Counted from the first letter of the stretch, positions 17,141-27,516 are shown. The stretch is DNA of 64,000 nucleotides from Vibrio penaeicida (GCF_030689305.1 NZ_JAUYVM010000004.1:295333-359332), one strand, 5' to 3'. Notes: generated by a model from the sequence alone, not told the origin. A program made the numbers and translations.

Positions 17141-18778
17141 ATGCTTAACCGCCTATTAAATCGACTTAATGTATCAGCAAAAATACAGCTGATTATCATT
17201 GTAGCTAGTCTCATAATTTTTGGCGCAAAGCTATTTTCCGCATTGAACCTAAAAGATCAGATGATTAACGAAAGAAAGCAAGCTGCCGAATCTTTGGTTC
17301 AGAGTGGTATTAGCCAAGTTAATCAAATTGAAAAACTCGTCACTCAGGGAAAGCTTTCATTGGAAGAAGGTCAAGCCAGAGCGATAGATCTGATCAATAC
17401 AAAGCGATATGGAAGTAGCGGTTATTTTTGGCTTAATGATATAGACGGTGTAATGGTCACACACCCTATTAAGCCTGAGCTCAACGGCAAGAATATGGTC
17501 AGACACAACACTGCTTATATCTCGAAAGCGTTTCGACAATTTGTTGATACTGCTCGTACAGAAGGCAGTGGTTTTGTTGCTTACGACTGGCCAAAGCCGG
17601 GTAGCAGCGAATTAGAAAAGAAAGTTTCCTTCGTTGGAAAGTCCAATCAGTGGAATTGGGTGTTAGGAACCGGTGTATATTTTACAGATGTTGAACAAGC
17701 GTTCGAAGATGAATTAGTAACTACGTTAGTTCATACGTTTATTTTTGTTGTTGCTCTTGTCATTTTCTCAAGCCTAATTGCTCAAAACATATTAAAACCA
17801 TTAAATAAACTTACTCGAACCATGTCTCTTATTGCCGATGACAAAGACTTGTCTATTGTCATGAAAAACAAAGGCAAAGATGAGCTGGCCACAATGGCAA
17901 CGGCTTTCAACAAGATGAATACGAATCTTCGTGATGTCGTAGTAAATATCCATGGAAACACTGATTCATTAGCCTCTCAGGCTGAAGAGCTGTCTAGTGT
18001 GACACATCAAATCCAATCAGGTATTCGAGATCAAAAAGAGCAGACACTTGCAGTTGCTAACCGAGTAGAACGGCTTACTCTCTCAGCAGATTTAGTTTCA
18101 GAAAAGGTAGAAGTCGCATTACTCACGACTAGGGAGTCGACCGATACTATTGCAAGTGGTACCCAAAGCGTCCATGAAAACCTCGATGTCATTCAAGGCG
18201 TTGCGGAAGAGGTACAAGCTACCGTAAAAATTGCGGAAAACTTGGAAGCATCCTCCAACGAAATTGGAGATATTCTTGATGTAATTAAGCAAATTGCCGA
18301 ACAAACAAACCTATTGGCGCTAAATGCTGCCATTGAAGCTGCACGAGCTGGTGAGCAAGGTCGTGGTTTTGCAGTTGTCGCTGATGAAGTTAGAACGCTC
18401 GCCCAACGTACGCAAGAATCTACTGGAAATATCCAGCGTATAATTTCTGATCTACAAACGGGTGTACAGCACACAGTCAACTCGTTAGAGAACTGTCAAC
18501 ATAAAGCAGAGCTAGGGATAGAAAAAGCGACAAACTGTGGCGATGCCTTAACTAGCGTACAAGCGTCAATTAAAACACTGGCTGAAATGTCTACCGACAT
18601 AGCGAACTCAGCAGAAGATCAACGACATCAGATACTCAGTATTGGAAACAGCATATCCAGTATTTCTGAGGTCGCGGAACAGACGGAAATTGGAACTAGT
18701 CACACGTCTCAATCCAGTGAGCAGCTAAGCGTTATGGCGCAGCGCTTAAATGGGCTAGTAAACGCATTTAAGGTGTAG
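17141..18778 (+). CDS. Methyl-accepting chemotaxis protein with single Cache (sCache_2) sensor
   Basis: A 545-residue chemoreceptor. I start at 17141, where GGAG lies 10 bases upstream and the protein begins [17 protein letters not shown]; an ATG ten codons earlier lacks this. TM1 spans about 15-33, the periplasmic sCache_2 domain about 35-185 ([28 protein letters not shown]...[11 protein letters not shown] is diagnostic; such domains often bind small carboxylates), TM2 about 200-222, then HAMP and a long signalling coiled coil whose hairpin tip is [32 protein letters not shown]. No C-terminal CheR-tether pentapeptide is visible. Confidence 0.92.
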   Translation: MLNRLLNRLNVSAKIQLIIIVASLIIFGAKLFSALNLKDQMINERKQAAESLVQSGISQVNQIEKLVTQGKLSLEEGQARAIDLINTKRYGSSGYFWLNDIDGVMVTHPIKPELNGKNMVRHNTAYISKAFRQFVDTARTEGSGFVAYDWPKPGSSELEKKVSFVGKSNQWNWVLGTGVYFTDVEQAFEDELVTTLVHTFIFVVALVIFSSLIAQNILKPLNKLTRTMSLIADDKDLSIVMKNKGKDELATMATAFNKMNTNLRDVVVNIHGNTDSLASQAEELSSVTHQIQSGIRDQKEQTLAVANRVERLTLSADLVSEKVEVALLTTRESTDTIASGTQSVHENLDVIQGVAEEVQATVKIAENLEASSNEIGDILDVIKQIAEQTNLLALNAAIEAARAGEQGRGFAVVADEVRTLAQRTQESTGNIQRIISDLQTGVQHTVNSLENCQHKAELGIEKATNCGDALTSVQASIKTLAEMSTDIANSAEDQRHQILSIGNSISSISEVAEQTEIGTSHTSQSSEQLSVMAQRLNGLVNAFKV

Positions 18779-18796
18779 GTTTTTCTTATTCTATCT

Positions 18797-18819
18797 AAAG
18801 GGAGCACTCGCTCCCTTTT
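18797..18819. terminator. Bidirectional intrinsic terminator
   Basis: AAAGGGAGC, loop of 4, GCTCCCTTT and a short T run, sitting between the converging chemoreceptor gene and the LysR gene whose stop begins at the next base. Confidence 0.82.
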
Positions 18820-19668
18820 CTATTTATATAGAGTTTGATATTTGTCGCTCAGACGCCTTGCAAGATCTTGTGGAAACTTGTTTCGTGCAATGGACGACGT
18901 AACCAAAACAATATCAATATTCGGTAGTTTGGGTAACCAAGATAATTCCAACTTATTAACACCCTCGCCTATGCTTTTAGAAGCCATAGCCCCCAATGCT
19001 AACCCCCTTTTGACGATACTTCGTTGTGCCACTGCGCTTCCACAACTGGATATTATTTGGAATGGAATATCTCGCTTTATAAGCCCTTCTGTCGCCGCAT
19101 GATAAAACTTACAGTCTTTTTGAAATAGAGCGAGTGGCAAGGGCTTTCGTTCCAATATTGTTTCGTTGTTCCCAATAAACCAAACTCCAATGTCGTTAGA
19201 AAGTAAATACCCTTCTTCACTGTTAGGTAGCCGAGTGACAATACCAACATCAAGCCGTCCACTGTCAAGCATGATCCGTACTCGGTTACTTGGAGCACAA
19301 GTGATTTGTAAGTCTAAGCTGTCAAACTCCTCATGCAGTAAACTCACTAAGTTTGGTAACATGGAATCTGCATAATCGTCTGGGCAACCCAAGCGAATTA
19401 CAGTTTGAGTTTGCTGGTTCTTTATTTCGCTAACCGTTTCATCGTGTAACTGGAGAATATTTCGTGCATATAAAGCTAACCTCTGACCGTCACCGGTTAA
19501 CGCTAAGTTCCTTCCCTCTTTAACAAACAAAGGCTTATCAAGTTCACTTTCAAGCTTTTTCATTTGCATGCTGATTGCCGATTGGGATTTAAATGTCTGT
19601 TTTGCCGCTCTCGTGAAACTACCGGTATCGACAAATGCCAAAAAGCTTCGCAGTGCCTCAATGTCCAT
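18820..19668 (-). CDS. LysR-family transcriptional regulator
   Basis: A 282-residue LysR protein. The winged helix-turn-helix occupies residues 1-60 (ALRSFLAFVDTGSFTRAAKQTFKSQSAISMQMKKLESELDKPLF), followed by the linker helix and a two-lobe effector domain from about 90. The binding domain is slightly short of the usual 300-residue protein. It lies 130 bp from a divergent glutathione S-transferase gene; LysR regulators often control the divergent neighbour, so that gene is the first candidate target. The effector is unknown. Confidence 0.88.
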   Translation of the reverse strand: MDIEALRSFLAFVDTGSFTRAAKQTFKSQSAISMQMKKLESELDKPLFVKEGRNLALTGDGQRLALYARNILQLHDETVSEIKNQQTQTVIRLGCPDDYADSMLPNLVSLLHEEFDSLDLQITCAPSNRVRIMLDSGRLDVGIVTRLPNSEEGYLLSNDIGVWFIGNNETILERKPLPLALFQKDCKFYHAATEGLIKRDIPFQIISSCGSAVAQRSIVKRGLALGAMASKSIGEGVNKLELSWLPKLPNIDIVLVTSSIARNKFPQDLARRLSDKYQTLYK

Positions 19669-19825
19669 ATCTAATCCTATTTAGTACGACTCTGAACATA
19701 TTCTCGTATGAGTAATGCTCAAATCACCCATTCATAATTTGAATACAATCTATAAAAACTACGAATTAGTTTCGTTCGCTTCTTTTCATTAACTTTAAAT
19801 GAACTTCATCCACAAGGAAATGCGA

Positions 19826-20482
19826 ATGCTGTTAGTTATTGGAAATAAAAACTACTCAACCTGGTCGTTACGCGCATGGCTAATACTATATAAATCAGAG
19901 GTTAAATTCGAAGAGAATCTAATCCAACTTGATACGCCGGAATTCTATACATTGATAAAAAAATTCAGCCCCGCACAAAAAGTACCAACCTTAGTTGATG
20001 GTGCTCTAACGGTTTGGGATTCTCTTGCCATCTGTGAATACATCAATGATTCTTATATGTCAGGTACAGCTTGGCCGGAAGACACAGCACAAAAAACGAA
20101 AGCAAGATCACTCGCATCAGAAATGCATTCGGGTTTTGTGGCATTAAGGAATGAAATGCCAATGAATATTCGAGCAAGAAGAAGTATTGACCTTTCGCAA
20201 GCAGCCAAAGCTGACATAGCCAGAATAGATCAAATATGGTCTGAACAATTTAGAGCGTTTGGAGACAAAGGAGGTTGGTTGTTTGGGCGCTGGAGTATTG
20301 CAGACGCTATGTACGCTCCTGTCGCACTTAGATTCCAAACATACGGTATTGAGTTATCGCCAGAGGCTCAGGCTTATCAAGAGCATGTTATAAGCTGTGA
20401 CGCGACAAAAATATGGATAGAGGATGCGTTAAAAGAAGAAGAGATCGTTAATAAGGATGAAGCTGGAACGTCGGTACTATAA
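19826..20482 (+). CDS. Glutathione S-transferase family protein
   Basis: About 218 residues. The N-terminal thioredoxin-like domain starts MLLVIGNKNYSTWSLRAWLIL, with the conserved Ser region, and continues FSPAQKVPTLVDGALTVWDSLAICEYIND (cis-Pro and the glutathione-binding D-S pair). The C-terminal helical domain has WLFGRWSIADAMYAPVALRFQTYGI. I start at 19826, where AAGGAA is six bases upstream; earlier ATGs at 19799 and 19820 are in frame but worse placed. Likely glutathione-dependent detoxification; actual substrate unknown. Possibly regulated by the divergent LysR gene. Confidence 0.87.
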   Translation: MLLVIGNKNYSTWSLRAWLILYKSEVKFEENLIQLDTPEFYTLIKKFSPAQKVPTLVDGALTVWDSLAICEYINDSYMSGTAWPEDTAQKTKARSLASEMHSGFVALRNEMPMNIRARRSIDLSQAAKADIARIDQIWSEQFRAFGDKGGWLFGRWSIADAMYAPVALRFQTYGIELSPEAQAYQEHVISCDATKIWIEDALKEEEIVNKDEAGTSVL

Positions 20483-20554
20483 CAATATATGCTGATAAAT
20501 ATAATTATGTCTGGACGATAGAAATAAAGCTGAAAATCTCACTAATTGAATATT

Positions 20555-20584
20555 AAAAAAGCAGGTCCAAGGACCTGCTTTCTT
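20555..20584. terminator. Intrinsic terminator of deaD
   Basis: Perfect 10-bp stem AAGCAGGTCC / GGACCTGCTT with a two-base loop, A run on the left (T run for leftward transcription). It lies just after the leftward deaD stop and can also serve the convergent glutathione S-transferase gene. Confidence 0.85.
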
Positions 20585-20589
20585 CAATT

Positions 20590-22518
20590 TTACGCTTCTA
20601 CGCTGCGTGTGCGAGGCGCTCTTTCGCCACGATGGCTTCCACGGTGATCACCACCTCGGTTACGATCGAAACGACGCTCGCCGCCTTCACGGTTTCCGCG
20701 ACCTTGTCCACCTTCACGGTTTCCGCGACCTTGACCACCTTCACGGTTTCCACGACCTTGACCACCTTCACGGTTTCCACGGTAGCCGCCGCTACCACGG
20801 TGACCTTCGCGACGTCCGCCTTCACGGCGACCACGAGATTCGCGGAAATCATCAAAATCACACACAACCGCACCCACTTCTTTTTGGCGAATACGCAGTT
20901 TGCGTAGTTTACCAGCCACTTCAGAAGTCATTGCTTTAGGAAGCTGTACGAAGGTATGACCTTGCGCAAGTTTGATTGCACCGATAGAACCTTTGGTCAA
21001 ACCTAGCTCGTTAGCTAAAGCACCAACGATATCTTTGACCTGTACGCCTTGCTCACGACCAACCTGAAGCTGGTACGTATCCCAGTCTTGGTTGTTATTG
21101 CCGTAACCACGTGCACCATCACGACCACCATCGCGACCACCTTCACGGCGTTCTTTACGACGTTTCTTATCACGCTCAATCGCTTCAATCATTGGATCTT
21201 CACCAATGTAGAACAGTGGGCGTTTGCCCTGTTGGCGCTTAAGAAGAATCGCAGCGAGTGTTGCAGCATCGATTTCCAGAGACTCTTGAAGTTTTTCAAT
21301 CAAGTCGCCGAACTTGTCTAATGCTTTGTGCTCTTTTTCAGCAGCAAGTTCATTACCAAGTTTAACCAAACGAGCTTCCGCTACTTTGTCGCGAATAGGA
21401 AGTTGGATTTCTTCCATAGATGACTTAGTCACGCGCTCAATGGTGCGAAGCATACGGATTTGGTTAGTACGAACAAGAAGAATCGCTTTACCTTTACGTC
21501 CAGCACGACCAGTACGACCGATACGGTGGATGTATGACTCTACATCGAATGGGATGTCGTAGTTAAATACGTGAGTGATACGTGGAACATCAAGACCACG
21601 TGCAACAACGTCTGTCGCAACTAGGATATCAATAACACCTTGTTTGATGTGATCAACAGTACGTTCACGCTGAGACTGAGGAATGTCGCCGTGTAAAGCA
21701 GCTGCTTTAAAGCCACGCGCAGATAACCAATCAGCTAAACGCTCAGTATCTTGACGAGTACGAACAAAGACAATAGATGCATCTGTTTCTTCCGTCTCAA
21801 GAAGACGAGACATTGCTTCGTCTTTTTCAACACCTTTAACAACCCAGAATTGTTGTTCTACTTTATCAACGGTGTGGTTCTTACCTGCTACATCGATGTG
21901 CTCAGGGTTACGAAGGAAGCGCTCTACAATGTTTTTTAGCATCGGAGGCATAGTTGCAGAAAACAGTACGCGCTGCGCTGTTTCTGGCGCTTGTTCCATG
22001 ATCCAAGTTACATCGTCAACAAAGCCCATGTTTAACATTTCGTCAGCTTCATCAAGAACGAATGTGTGAACTTCGTCTAAGTGTAGACGATCACGATTGA
22101 TCAAATCTTGAACTCGACCAGGAGTACCAACAACAATGTGCGCACCCGACTTAAGTGAACGCATCTGATCAACGATAGATGCACCACCGTAAATCTCTAG
22201 AACTTTAAGCCCTTTGATGTTTTGACCTAGATTTTTAACTTCAGCGGCTACCTGAATAGCAAGCTCACGAGTTGGGGCAAGTACAATTGCCTGTGGCTTA
22301 CGCTGGTTTAAGTCAAGCTTATTAAGGAGAGGAAGAGAGAAAGCTGCAGTTTTACCCGTACCTGTCTGCGCTTTACCTAGAGCATCTTTTCCTTCAAGAA
22401 GATGAGGAATAGCTGCTGCTTGAATTGGAGTTGGAGAAACAAACCCCATACCTTCAAGTGCTGAAAGAATGGCGTCATTAAGTGCTAATTCACTAAACTG
22501 AATTACAGAATCTTGCAT
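20590..22518 (-). CDS. deaD: DEAD-box RNA helicase DeaD/CsdA
   Basis: A 642-residue ATP-dependent RNA helicase acting in ribosome assembly and mRNA decay, cold-induced in E. coli. All core motifs are present in order: Q motif (SPTPIQAAAIP), AQTGTGKT, PTRELA, DEAD, SAT, ARGLD, HRIGRTGRAG. A DbpA/CsdA-type RNA-binding domain lies near 485-560, followed by an Arg/Gly-rich tail containing four 9-residue repeats of the GNREGGQGR type and ending APRTRSVEA. The ATG at 22518 has GGGAT upstream. It is divergent from rnb across 380 bp. Confidence 0.94.
   Translation of the reverse strand: MQDSVIQFSELALNDAILSALEGMGFVSPTPIQAAAIPHLLEGKDALGKAQTGTGKTAAFSLPLLNKLDLNQRKPQAIVLAPTRELAIQVAAEVKNLGQNIKGLKVLEIYGGASIVDQMRSLKSGAHIVVGTPGRVQDLINRDRLHLDEVHTFVLDEADEMLNMGFVDDVTWIMEQAPETAQRVLFSATMPPMLKNIVERFLRNPEHIDVAGKNHTVDKVEQQFWVVKGVEKDEAMSRLLETEETDASIVFVRTRQDTERLADWLSARGFKAAALHGDIPQSQRERTVDHIKQGVIDILVATDVVARGLDVPRITHVFNYDIPFDVESYIHRIGRTGRAGRKGKAILLVRTNQIRMLRTIERVTKSSMEEIQLPIRDKVAEARLVKLGNELAAEKEHKALDKFGDLIEKLQESLEIDAATLAAILLKRQQGKRPLFYIGEDPMIEAIERDKKRRKERREGGRDGGRDGARGYGNNNQDWDTYQLQVGREQGVQVKDIVGALANELGLTKGSIGAIKLAQGHTFVQLPKAMTSEVAGKLRKLRIRQKEVGAVVCDFDDFRESRGRREGGRREGHRGSGGYRGNREGGQGRGNREGGQGRGNREGGQGRGNREGGERRFDRNRGGDHRGSHRGERAPRTRSVEA
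20683..20782 (-). repeat. 27-bp tandem repeats encoding the RGG tail of DeaD
   Basis: Four near-identical 27-bp units, each encoding GNREGGQGR (the last one varied to GNREGGERR), in tandem inside the deaD coding region. The in-frame unit length means copy-number change would lengthen or shorten the tail without a frameshift. Confidence 0.85.
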
Positions 22519-22898
22519 TGGGATCCCACTATATTAAAACAAAAACAAACGGTCCCACGTGCTCTACCAATTCCAATACCAATCCAGAAGGTATACTGAC
22601 TCCGTTCAGATGCGGATAAGTAATAAAACGCATCAAGCCGCTAGGGACATCATTAAGGGAGACGGATTCTGCCTGAAAAGCACAAGAAATACCAGAAAAA
22701 ATTGAAATTCATCACATTTTTCATTGTTTTCCTCTTTTCTGGGTCATCAAATGGACATATTGCACACTTTTGCATCTTCGACCCCCTACTTTATAAAGCT
22801 TTCAACCCCACTAAATAAGGGGAAAATTTCGACTTTATCTAGCATTGGAGAAATTCAGACTATATAGTTAGGCGGATAATTAACAGCGACCAATAAAG
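22519..22898. other. Divergent regulatory region of deaD and rnb
   Basis: 380 bases between two divergent RNA-metabolism genes. Space allows a long 5' leader on deaD, as known in E. coli, but I could not identify a cold-box or a defined promoter pair by reading. No ORF with coding character seen. Confidence 0.45.
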
Positions 22899-24869
22899 AT
22901 GTTTCAAGATAACCCGTTACTAGCTCAATTAAAGCAGCAAATAAAAGAAAACCTTCCAACTAAAGAAGGGACAATTAAAGCGACAGACAAAGGCTTTGGA
23001 TTTTTAGAAGTAGACAGTAAGACTTCTTTCTTTATCCCACCACCTTACATGAAGAAATGTATGCACGGTGACAAAGTAGAAGCAATCATCCGAACTGAGA
23101 ATGAAAAAGAAGTTGCGGAACCAGATAAGCTGATCGAGCAGTCTTTGACTCGCTTTATTGGCAGAATTAAAATGTTCAAAGGTCGCTTAAACGTGATCCC
23201 AGACCATCCCCAGCTTAAGAAATTCTCATTAAAAGCAAAAGCCAAGAAAGGGCTAAACCCAGAAACCTTAAACGAAGGTGATTGGGTAGTAGCTCATCTG
23301 ACACGTCATCCCCTTAGTGGCGAAAATGGTTTCTTTGCAGAAATTTCGAAAAAAATCACCGACGCGAACGACAAGATTGCACCGTGGTGGGTAACACTAG
23401 CCCAAAATGACTTACCAAACAGCGAACCGGCTGGCGTTAAGAATTGGGAGCTTAAAGACGACGCTGATCTTGAGCGTATAGATATGACAAACGTTCCTTT
23501 CGTTACGATTGATGGCGAATCAACGAAGGATATGGACGATGCGTTGTATGCCAAGAAAAACGACGATGGTGGTTTTGATCTCACGATTGCTATAGCTGAT
23601 CCAACTGCCTACATCACACCAGATGATGAAATGGATAAGGTCGCTAGAGACCGTGGATTCACTATTTACATGCCTGGCAGAAACATTCCAATGCTGCCAC
23701 GTGATTTAGCTGATCAACTTTGTTCTCTCTTGGAAGACGAAATCCGCCCTGCCCTTTGTTGCTCTGTCTCAATCGATAAAGATGGCGTTATAGGTGACGA
23801 TATTCGATTCTTTTCTGCGAACATCAAATCGCATGCCCGATTAGTCTATGACAACGTTTCAGATTGGTTAGATACAGGTTCCTCAGACAACTGGGAACCT
23901 AGTGATGTTATTGCTGAAGTAGTAAAAGATTTGCATGAGTTTGCACTAGCACGCGCAGATTGGCGTGAAAAACATGCCGTCGTTTTTCCCGATCGCCCAG
24001 ACTATCGCTTCGAATTAAGTGAAGACAACGACGTTATCGCAATACATGCTGATTCACGCCGTACCGCTAATCGCTTAGTTGAAGAGTCTATGATCACCGC
24101 AAATATTTGTGCGGGTAAAGCGCTTAAAGAACGTTTTGGTACAGGTGTATTCAATACACACGCTGGTTTCAAAGAAGACAAGTTGACTGAAGCATTAGAG
24201 CTTATCAACACTGACAACGCTGAACCATTTACCGCTGAAGAAGCCAAATCTCTAGAAGGATTCAGCAAAATTCGTCGATGGTTGAGCAACCAAGAGACGT
24301 CTTATTTAGATAATCGCATCCGAAAATACCAAGCATACAGTGAAATGGGTAACCAGCCAGAAGCGCACTACGCCATGGGTTTGGATATTTACGCAACGTG
24401 GACGTCGCCTATTCGTAAATACGGTGACATGATTAACCACCGTATGCTTAAAGCACTCATCCTTGATAAGGAACCAATTCAAAAGCCAGATGATCAAGTT
24501 GGTGAAGAATTGGCGCTTCATCGCAAGCATCATAAAATTGCTGAGCGCAATGTAGGTGACTGGCTATATGCACGTACATTGATAGATGCCCCTAAGAACA
24601 AAACTTGTTTCCAAGGAGAGATTTTCGACGTAAACAGAGCAGGCGTACGTATTCGTATTTTGGAAAATGGAGCGTCTGCTTTTATACCGAGCTCACAAAT
24701 TTTAGATACTAAAGAACGCATTGAATGCAACAGCGAACTTGGTCAAATCATCGTCGATAAGTCTGTGGAGTGGCAACTAGGTGATGTGCTTGAAATTATC
24801 TTGATCGATGTCAACCTTGAAAATCGTAACCTTGTCGCGAAACCAACTAAAGTTTTTGGAACAAAGTAA
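22899..24869 (+). CDS. rnb: Exoribonuclease II
   Basis: 656 residues (E. coli RNase II has 644), a processive 3'-to-5' exoribonuclease. The N-terminus [15 protein letters not shown] is almost that of E. coli. Two cold-shock-type RNA-binding domains precede the catalytic RNB domain, where the metal-binding acidic cluster reads [12 protein letters not shown] near residue 208; [14 protein letters not shown] near 500 is the other catalytic signature; a C-terminal S1 domain follows ([23 protein letters not shown]). The start is clear from homology. Ends in an intrinsic terminator. Confidence 0.95.
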   Translation: MFQDNPLLAQLKQQIKENLPTKEGTIKATDKGFGFLEVDSKTSFFIPPPYMKKCMHGDKVEAIIRTENEKEVAEPDKLIEQSLTRFIGRIKMFKGRLNVIPDHPQLKKFSLKAKAKKGLNPETLNEGDWVVAHLTRHPLSGENGFFAEISKKITDANDKIAPWWVTLAQNDLPNSEPAGVKNWELKDDADLERIDMTNVPFVTIDGESTKDMDDALYAKKNDDGGFDLTIAIADPTAYITPDDEMDKVARDRGFTIYMPGRNIPMLPRDLADQLCSLLEDEIRPALCCSVSIDKDGVIGDDIRFFSANIKSHARLVYDNVSDWLDTGSSDNWEPSDVIAEVVKDLHEFALARADWREKHAVVFPDRPDYRFELSEDNDVIAIHADSRRTANRLVEESMITANICAGKALKERFGTGVFNTHAGFKEDKLTEALELINTDNAEPFTAEEAKSLEGFSKIRRWLSNQETSYLDNRIRKYQAYSEMGNQPEAHYAMGLDIYATWTSPIRKYGDMINHRMLKALILDKEPIQKPDDQVGEELALHRKHHKIAERNVGDWLYARTLIDAPKNKTCFQGEIFDVNRAGVRIRILENGASAFIPSSQILDTKERIECNSELGQIIVDKSVEWQLGDVLEIILIDVNLENRNLVAKPTKVFGTK

Positions 24870-24904
24870 ACACTTCTCAAAGTTTATATAAAAAATAACC
24901 ACTT

Positions 24905-24935
24905 AAGAGCTCTCTAAGAAAGGAGAGCTCTTTTT
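24905..24935 (+). terminator. Intrinsic terminator of rnb
   Basis: Perfect stem AAGAGCTCTC / GAGAGCTCTT with an 8-base loop and a T run, 36 bases after the rnb stop. Confidence 0.9.
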
Positions 24936-25114
24936 GTTTTCATTAAATAAAATGCTCATTTCAGTTAAAGCAACGCCTTATCAATTACTTACGCTAACAA
25001 ACTTCTAGTTGTCTCATTAATTGGCATCAGTCATAATTCAGCTCAACTTTCCTTGATTTCAAAAACTCAATAGAAATAATTAAGTTACGGAAGAAACAAA
25101 AACAGAGAAGTGCT

Positions 25115-25945
25115 ATGGCGAATGTAACCCTACAAAAGTTCAGCAATTTCCAACAACGAGATCGTGATAGATATCACGCCGCCAATCCAGTCATTTTTAT
25201 GGTGATTGAAGGCAGCGCTTCATTCAAATTTCCCGATGGCGTTATTGGAAAGTTAAGCAGTGGAGAATTTACTTTATTGGATATCTCACTGCTGACCGAT
25301 GTAAAAACAGATCTTGAGAATAACGCAATTAATGCAACAGCTATTCATTTAGATACATCAATTTTACAAAGCATCAAAGCTGGCACTGAAGATTACGTCT
25401 TTGGTAAGCAAGAGAATTCCTTTGTTAAATTCGATTCTGATGATGTCGTCGCGCAATCCATCCAAGATTTGCTGATCGGTATTCTGGAAGAAGCAAAAGG
25501 ACCAAACGAAACGGCAGAGTTTCTTGCTAGAGCGCTTGTGAGCGAGATGCTAAAAGTGAACCCAAGCCTTAGACGCTTGATTCACAACTCATTTGAACTA
25601 AAAGTTAGCCAGCGAGTTATTCAACATATTGAAAAAAATATTCGAAGCGAAATCTCGCTTGAAAGCGTTTCTCGCACACTAGGAATGTCTCCAGCGACGC
25701 TTAAGCGACGTTTGTCTGCCGAAGAGCTATCGTTTTCGCACCTATTGAAGGAAAAGCGTATAAACTACGCAGCGAACCAACTACGTGCTTCTCATGAGTC
25801 TATTTGCGAAATTGCTTTCCAGAGCGGCTTTAAGAGCGCTGCACACTTCAGTACCGCGTTTAAGAGCATTCAAGGCATGACGCCTAAAGAATTCCGCTCT
25901 CGCATTAACTGGAACCGTGAGGAGCTCAGACACGCCACTATGTGA
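25115..25945 (+). CDS. AraC-family transcriptional regulator
   Basis: A 276-residue regulator with a poorly conserved N-terminal cupin-like sensor domain (residues 1-160) and a C-terminal AraC DNA-binding domain (about 168-270) with two helix-turn-helix motifs: ISLESVSRTLGMSPATLKRRLSAEELSF and ESICEIAFQSGFKSAAHFSTAFKSIQGMTPKEFR. The overall form resembles the ToxT/GadX/ExsA group rather than sugar-type AraC. No divergent or co-transcribed target gene is visible, so its regulon is unknown. Confidence 0.87.
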   Translation: MANVTLQKFSNFQQRDRDRYHAANPVIFMVIEGSASFKFPDGVIGKLSSGEFTLLDISLLTDVKTDLENNAINATAIHLDTSILQSIKAGTEDYVFGKQENSFVKFDSDDVVAQSIQDLLIGILEEAKGPNETAEFLARALVSEMLKVNPSLRRLIHNSFELKVSQRVIQHIEKNIRSEISLESVSRTLGMSPATLKRRLSAEELSFSHLLKEKRINYAANQLRASHESICEIAFQSGFKSAAHFSTAFKSIQGMTPKEFRSRINWNREELRHATM

Positions 25946-26008
25946 ACCTCGTTCTCATAGCGGCGTATTGAAATGAGATAAATTCGCCCATTTGTTTTTA
26001 ATGAGGAA

Positions 26009-26368
26009 TCAGTACCAAATACAATTCTCTTGGTCTGATTCAATCACCGAAAACACTTGTGACAAATCTCTACTGCGTGGCACCACCGGGTGTGGGTGCC
26101 ACACTTTTGACAATGATTCCTTCTGACGTTTATTGACGAATAATTGCCAAGTATGTTCATCTGGATCAAATTCTACTTTTGCTACATCTTTTGAATAATC
26201 TGGGTGCCCTGAATCCAGTTTAAAAAAGGATTTAGTGAACAATACCCCCGATTCTAGAACCTCAAAATGCGCTTTTCCATGCTCAATGGGCAAGCCTTGG
26301 TTTCTGTGTTCGCACAGTTTGCTTGCCAGCTTATCGAGGCGTTGGCGGTCAATATCACATACCAACAT
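26009..26368 (-). CDS. DUF3024 family protein
   Basis: A 119-residue protein whose C-terminal 60 residues (VAKVEFDPDEHTWQLFVNKRQKESLSKVWHPHP...SRDLSQVFSVIESDQENCIWY) fit DUF3024 as I recall it, including the late WY-type ending. Function unknown. A strong ribosome site (AAGGAGG) lies about 8 bases before the ATG at 26368. It converges on the AraC gene with only about 60 bp between stops and no obvious terminator. Confidence 0.72.
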   Translation of the reverse strand: MLVCDIDRQRLDKLASKLCEHRNQGLPIEHGKAHFEVLESGVLFTKSFFKLDSGHPDYSKDVAKVEFDPDEHTWQLFVNKRQKESLSKVWHPHPVVPRSRDLSQVFSVIESDQENCIWY

Positions 26369-26635
26369 GGATCTATCCTCCTTCCTTTACCCCACAATAA
26401 CTATAAACCCACTTCTCAGTTTTATCCTTTTTTGAGCGTATATTTTCATCAATTACTCACCCAGGATGACTCTATATCTGTTCTTTCAGGGTTAAGCGTT
26501 TTCAAAAGAAAGGACTTAAGTGAATCAAATATCAGTAGAGTTATGTCATTACTGCTTGTAAAAAGCGGATTCACAAAAATGTCATTGTTACGACATATGA
26601 TGGCTCGAAATAATATCCACTATATGGAGTAATCT

Positions 26636-27454
26636 ATGTTTCGCGTTGCGTTTGCCGCTTTACTTTCCTTGTTTGTTTTTTCTGTACATGCCACTGAAAT
26701 CAATGTTACTGGTTCAACATCCATGAGCCGTATCATGGATGTGGTTGCTGAAAAATACAATTCAGAGCACCCTGACACTTTTATAGCTATTCAAGGAATA
26801 GGTTCAACCGCTGGAATAACTTTGGTAAAGAAAGGCGTAGCTGAAATAGGGATGAGCTCACGTTATTTGACGGATGCAGAATTCAACGAATCACTCGCTG
26901 TCTACCCCATCGCATTCGACGGATTGGCGGTCGTTGTTAACCGCGCTAACACCATAGAAAATTTATCGCGGAAGCAGCTGACAGATATTTATTTAGGGAA
27001 AGTGAATAACTGGCGACATCTCGGAGGTGAAGATCGTACTATCGCTGTAGTAACAAGAGAAACCTCATCTGGGACTCGTTACAGTTTTGAAAGCTTGCTT
27101 GGGCTAACTAAAGTCGTCAATAACCGCTTAGTTTCCAATATTAACGCTGAAAACCTAGTCGTAAACAGCAACAGCATGGTGAAAACCATAGTGAACCATA
27201 ACCCTCAAGCGATTGGTTTTATCTCTATGGGCTCTGTTGACCGCTCTGTAAAAGCGATATCTTTTGAAAATGTAACACCAACAAGTCAGAACATCGCAAA
27301 TAATAAGTATGAACTGTCACGACCATTTCTATTGTTTCACGAAAAAGAGGCGATTACAGAGCAAGGTAAGTTGTTCATAAAGTATGTTTTGTCGGAAAAA
27401 GGTCAGACGTTTATTGAGGACTACGGGTACACCGGAATTCACTCTTCCGATTAA
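26636..27454 (+). CDS. PstS-like phosphate-binding protein, orphan
   Basis: A 272-residue periplasmic binding protein with signal peptide cleaving near VHA|TEI. Phosphate-binding family motifs are present: NVTGSTSMSRIMD at the N-terminus (phosphate-contacting Ser/Thr loop), the IGMSSRYLT strand, VVVNRANTIENLSRKQLTDIYLGKVNNW, and TRETSSGTRYSFE. It should bind phosphate or a related oxyanion. No pstCAB or phoU genes accompany it, so it may serve a transporter elsewhere or act in sensing or adhesion, as reported for some stand-alone PstS-like proteins. A GGAG ribosome site precedes the start. Confidence 0.87.
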   Translation: MFRVAFAALLSLFVFSVHATEINVTGSTSMSRIMDVVAEKYNSEHPDTFIAIQGIGSTAGITLVKKGVAEIGMSSRYLTDAEFNESLAVYPIAFDGLAVVVNRANTIENLSRKQLTDIYLGKVNNWRHLGGEDRTIAVVTRETSSGTRYSFESLLGLTKVVNNRLVSNINAENLVVNSNSMVKTIVNHNPQAIGFISMGSVDRSVKAISFENVTPTSQNIANNKYELSRPFLLFHEKEAITEQGKLFIKYVLSEKGQTFIEDYGYTGIHSSD

Positions 27455-27474
27455 TAAATGACACCCAAAAATAT

Positions 27475-27502
27475 AAAAAGGCTGCCATTTGGCAGCCTTT
27501 TT
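27475..27502. terminator. Bidirectional intrinsic terminator
   Basis: Perfect 12-bp stem AAAAAGGCTGCC / GGCAGCCTTTTT with a 4-base loop, between the converging pstS-like and MaoC-like genes. Confidence 0.9.
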
Positions 27503-27516
27503 GCGTCAATTAACGA

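Noticed and set aside
20683..20782. CRISPR-like array
   Set aside because: The repeats are contiguous 27-bp coding units without spacers; no cas genes anywhere in the window.
20598..20939. Long open frames opposite and beside the DeaD tail (His-rich or Thr/Val-rich)
   Set aside because: They arise from the 27-bp repeats encoding the RGG tail read in other frames; low-complexity and without starts of quality.
26267..26632. 121-codon rightward frame just before the pstS-like gene
   Set aside because: It overlaps the DUF3024 gene on the other strand, has no ribosome site and no family resemblance, and its composition looks like an antisense shadow.
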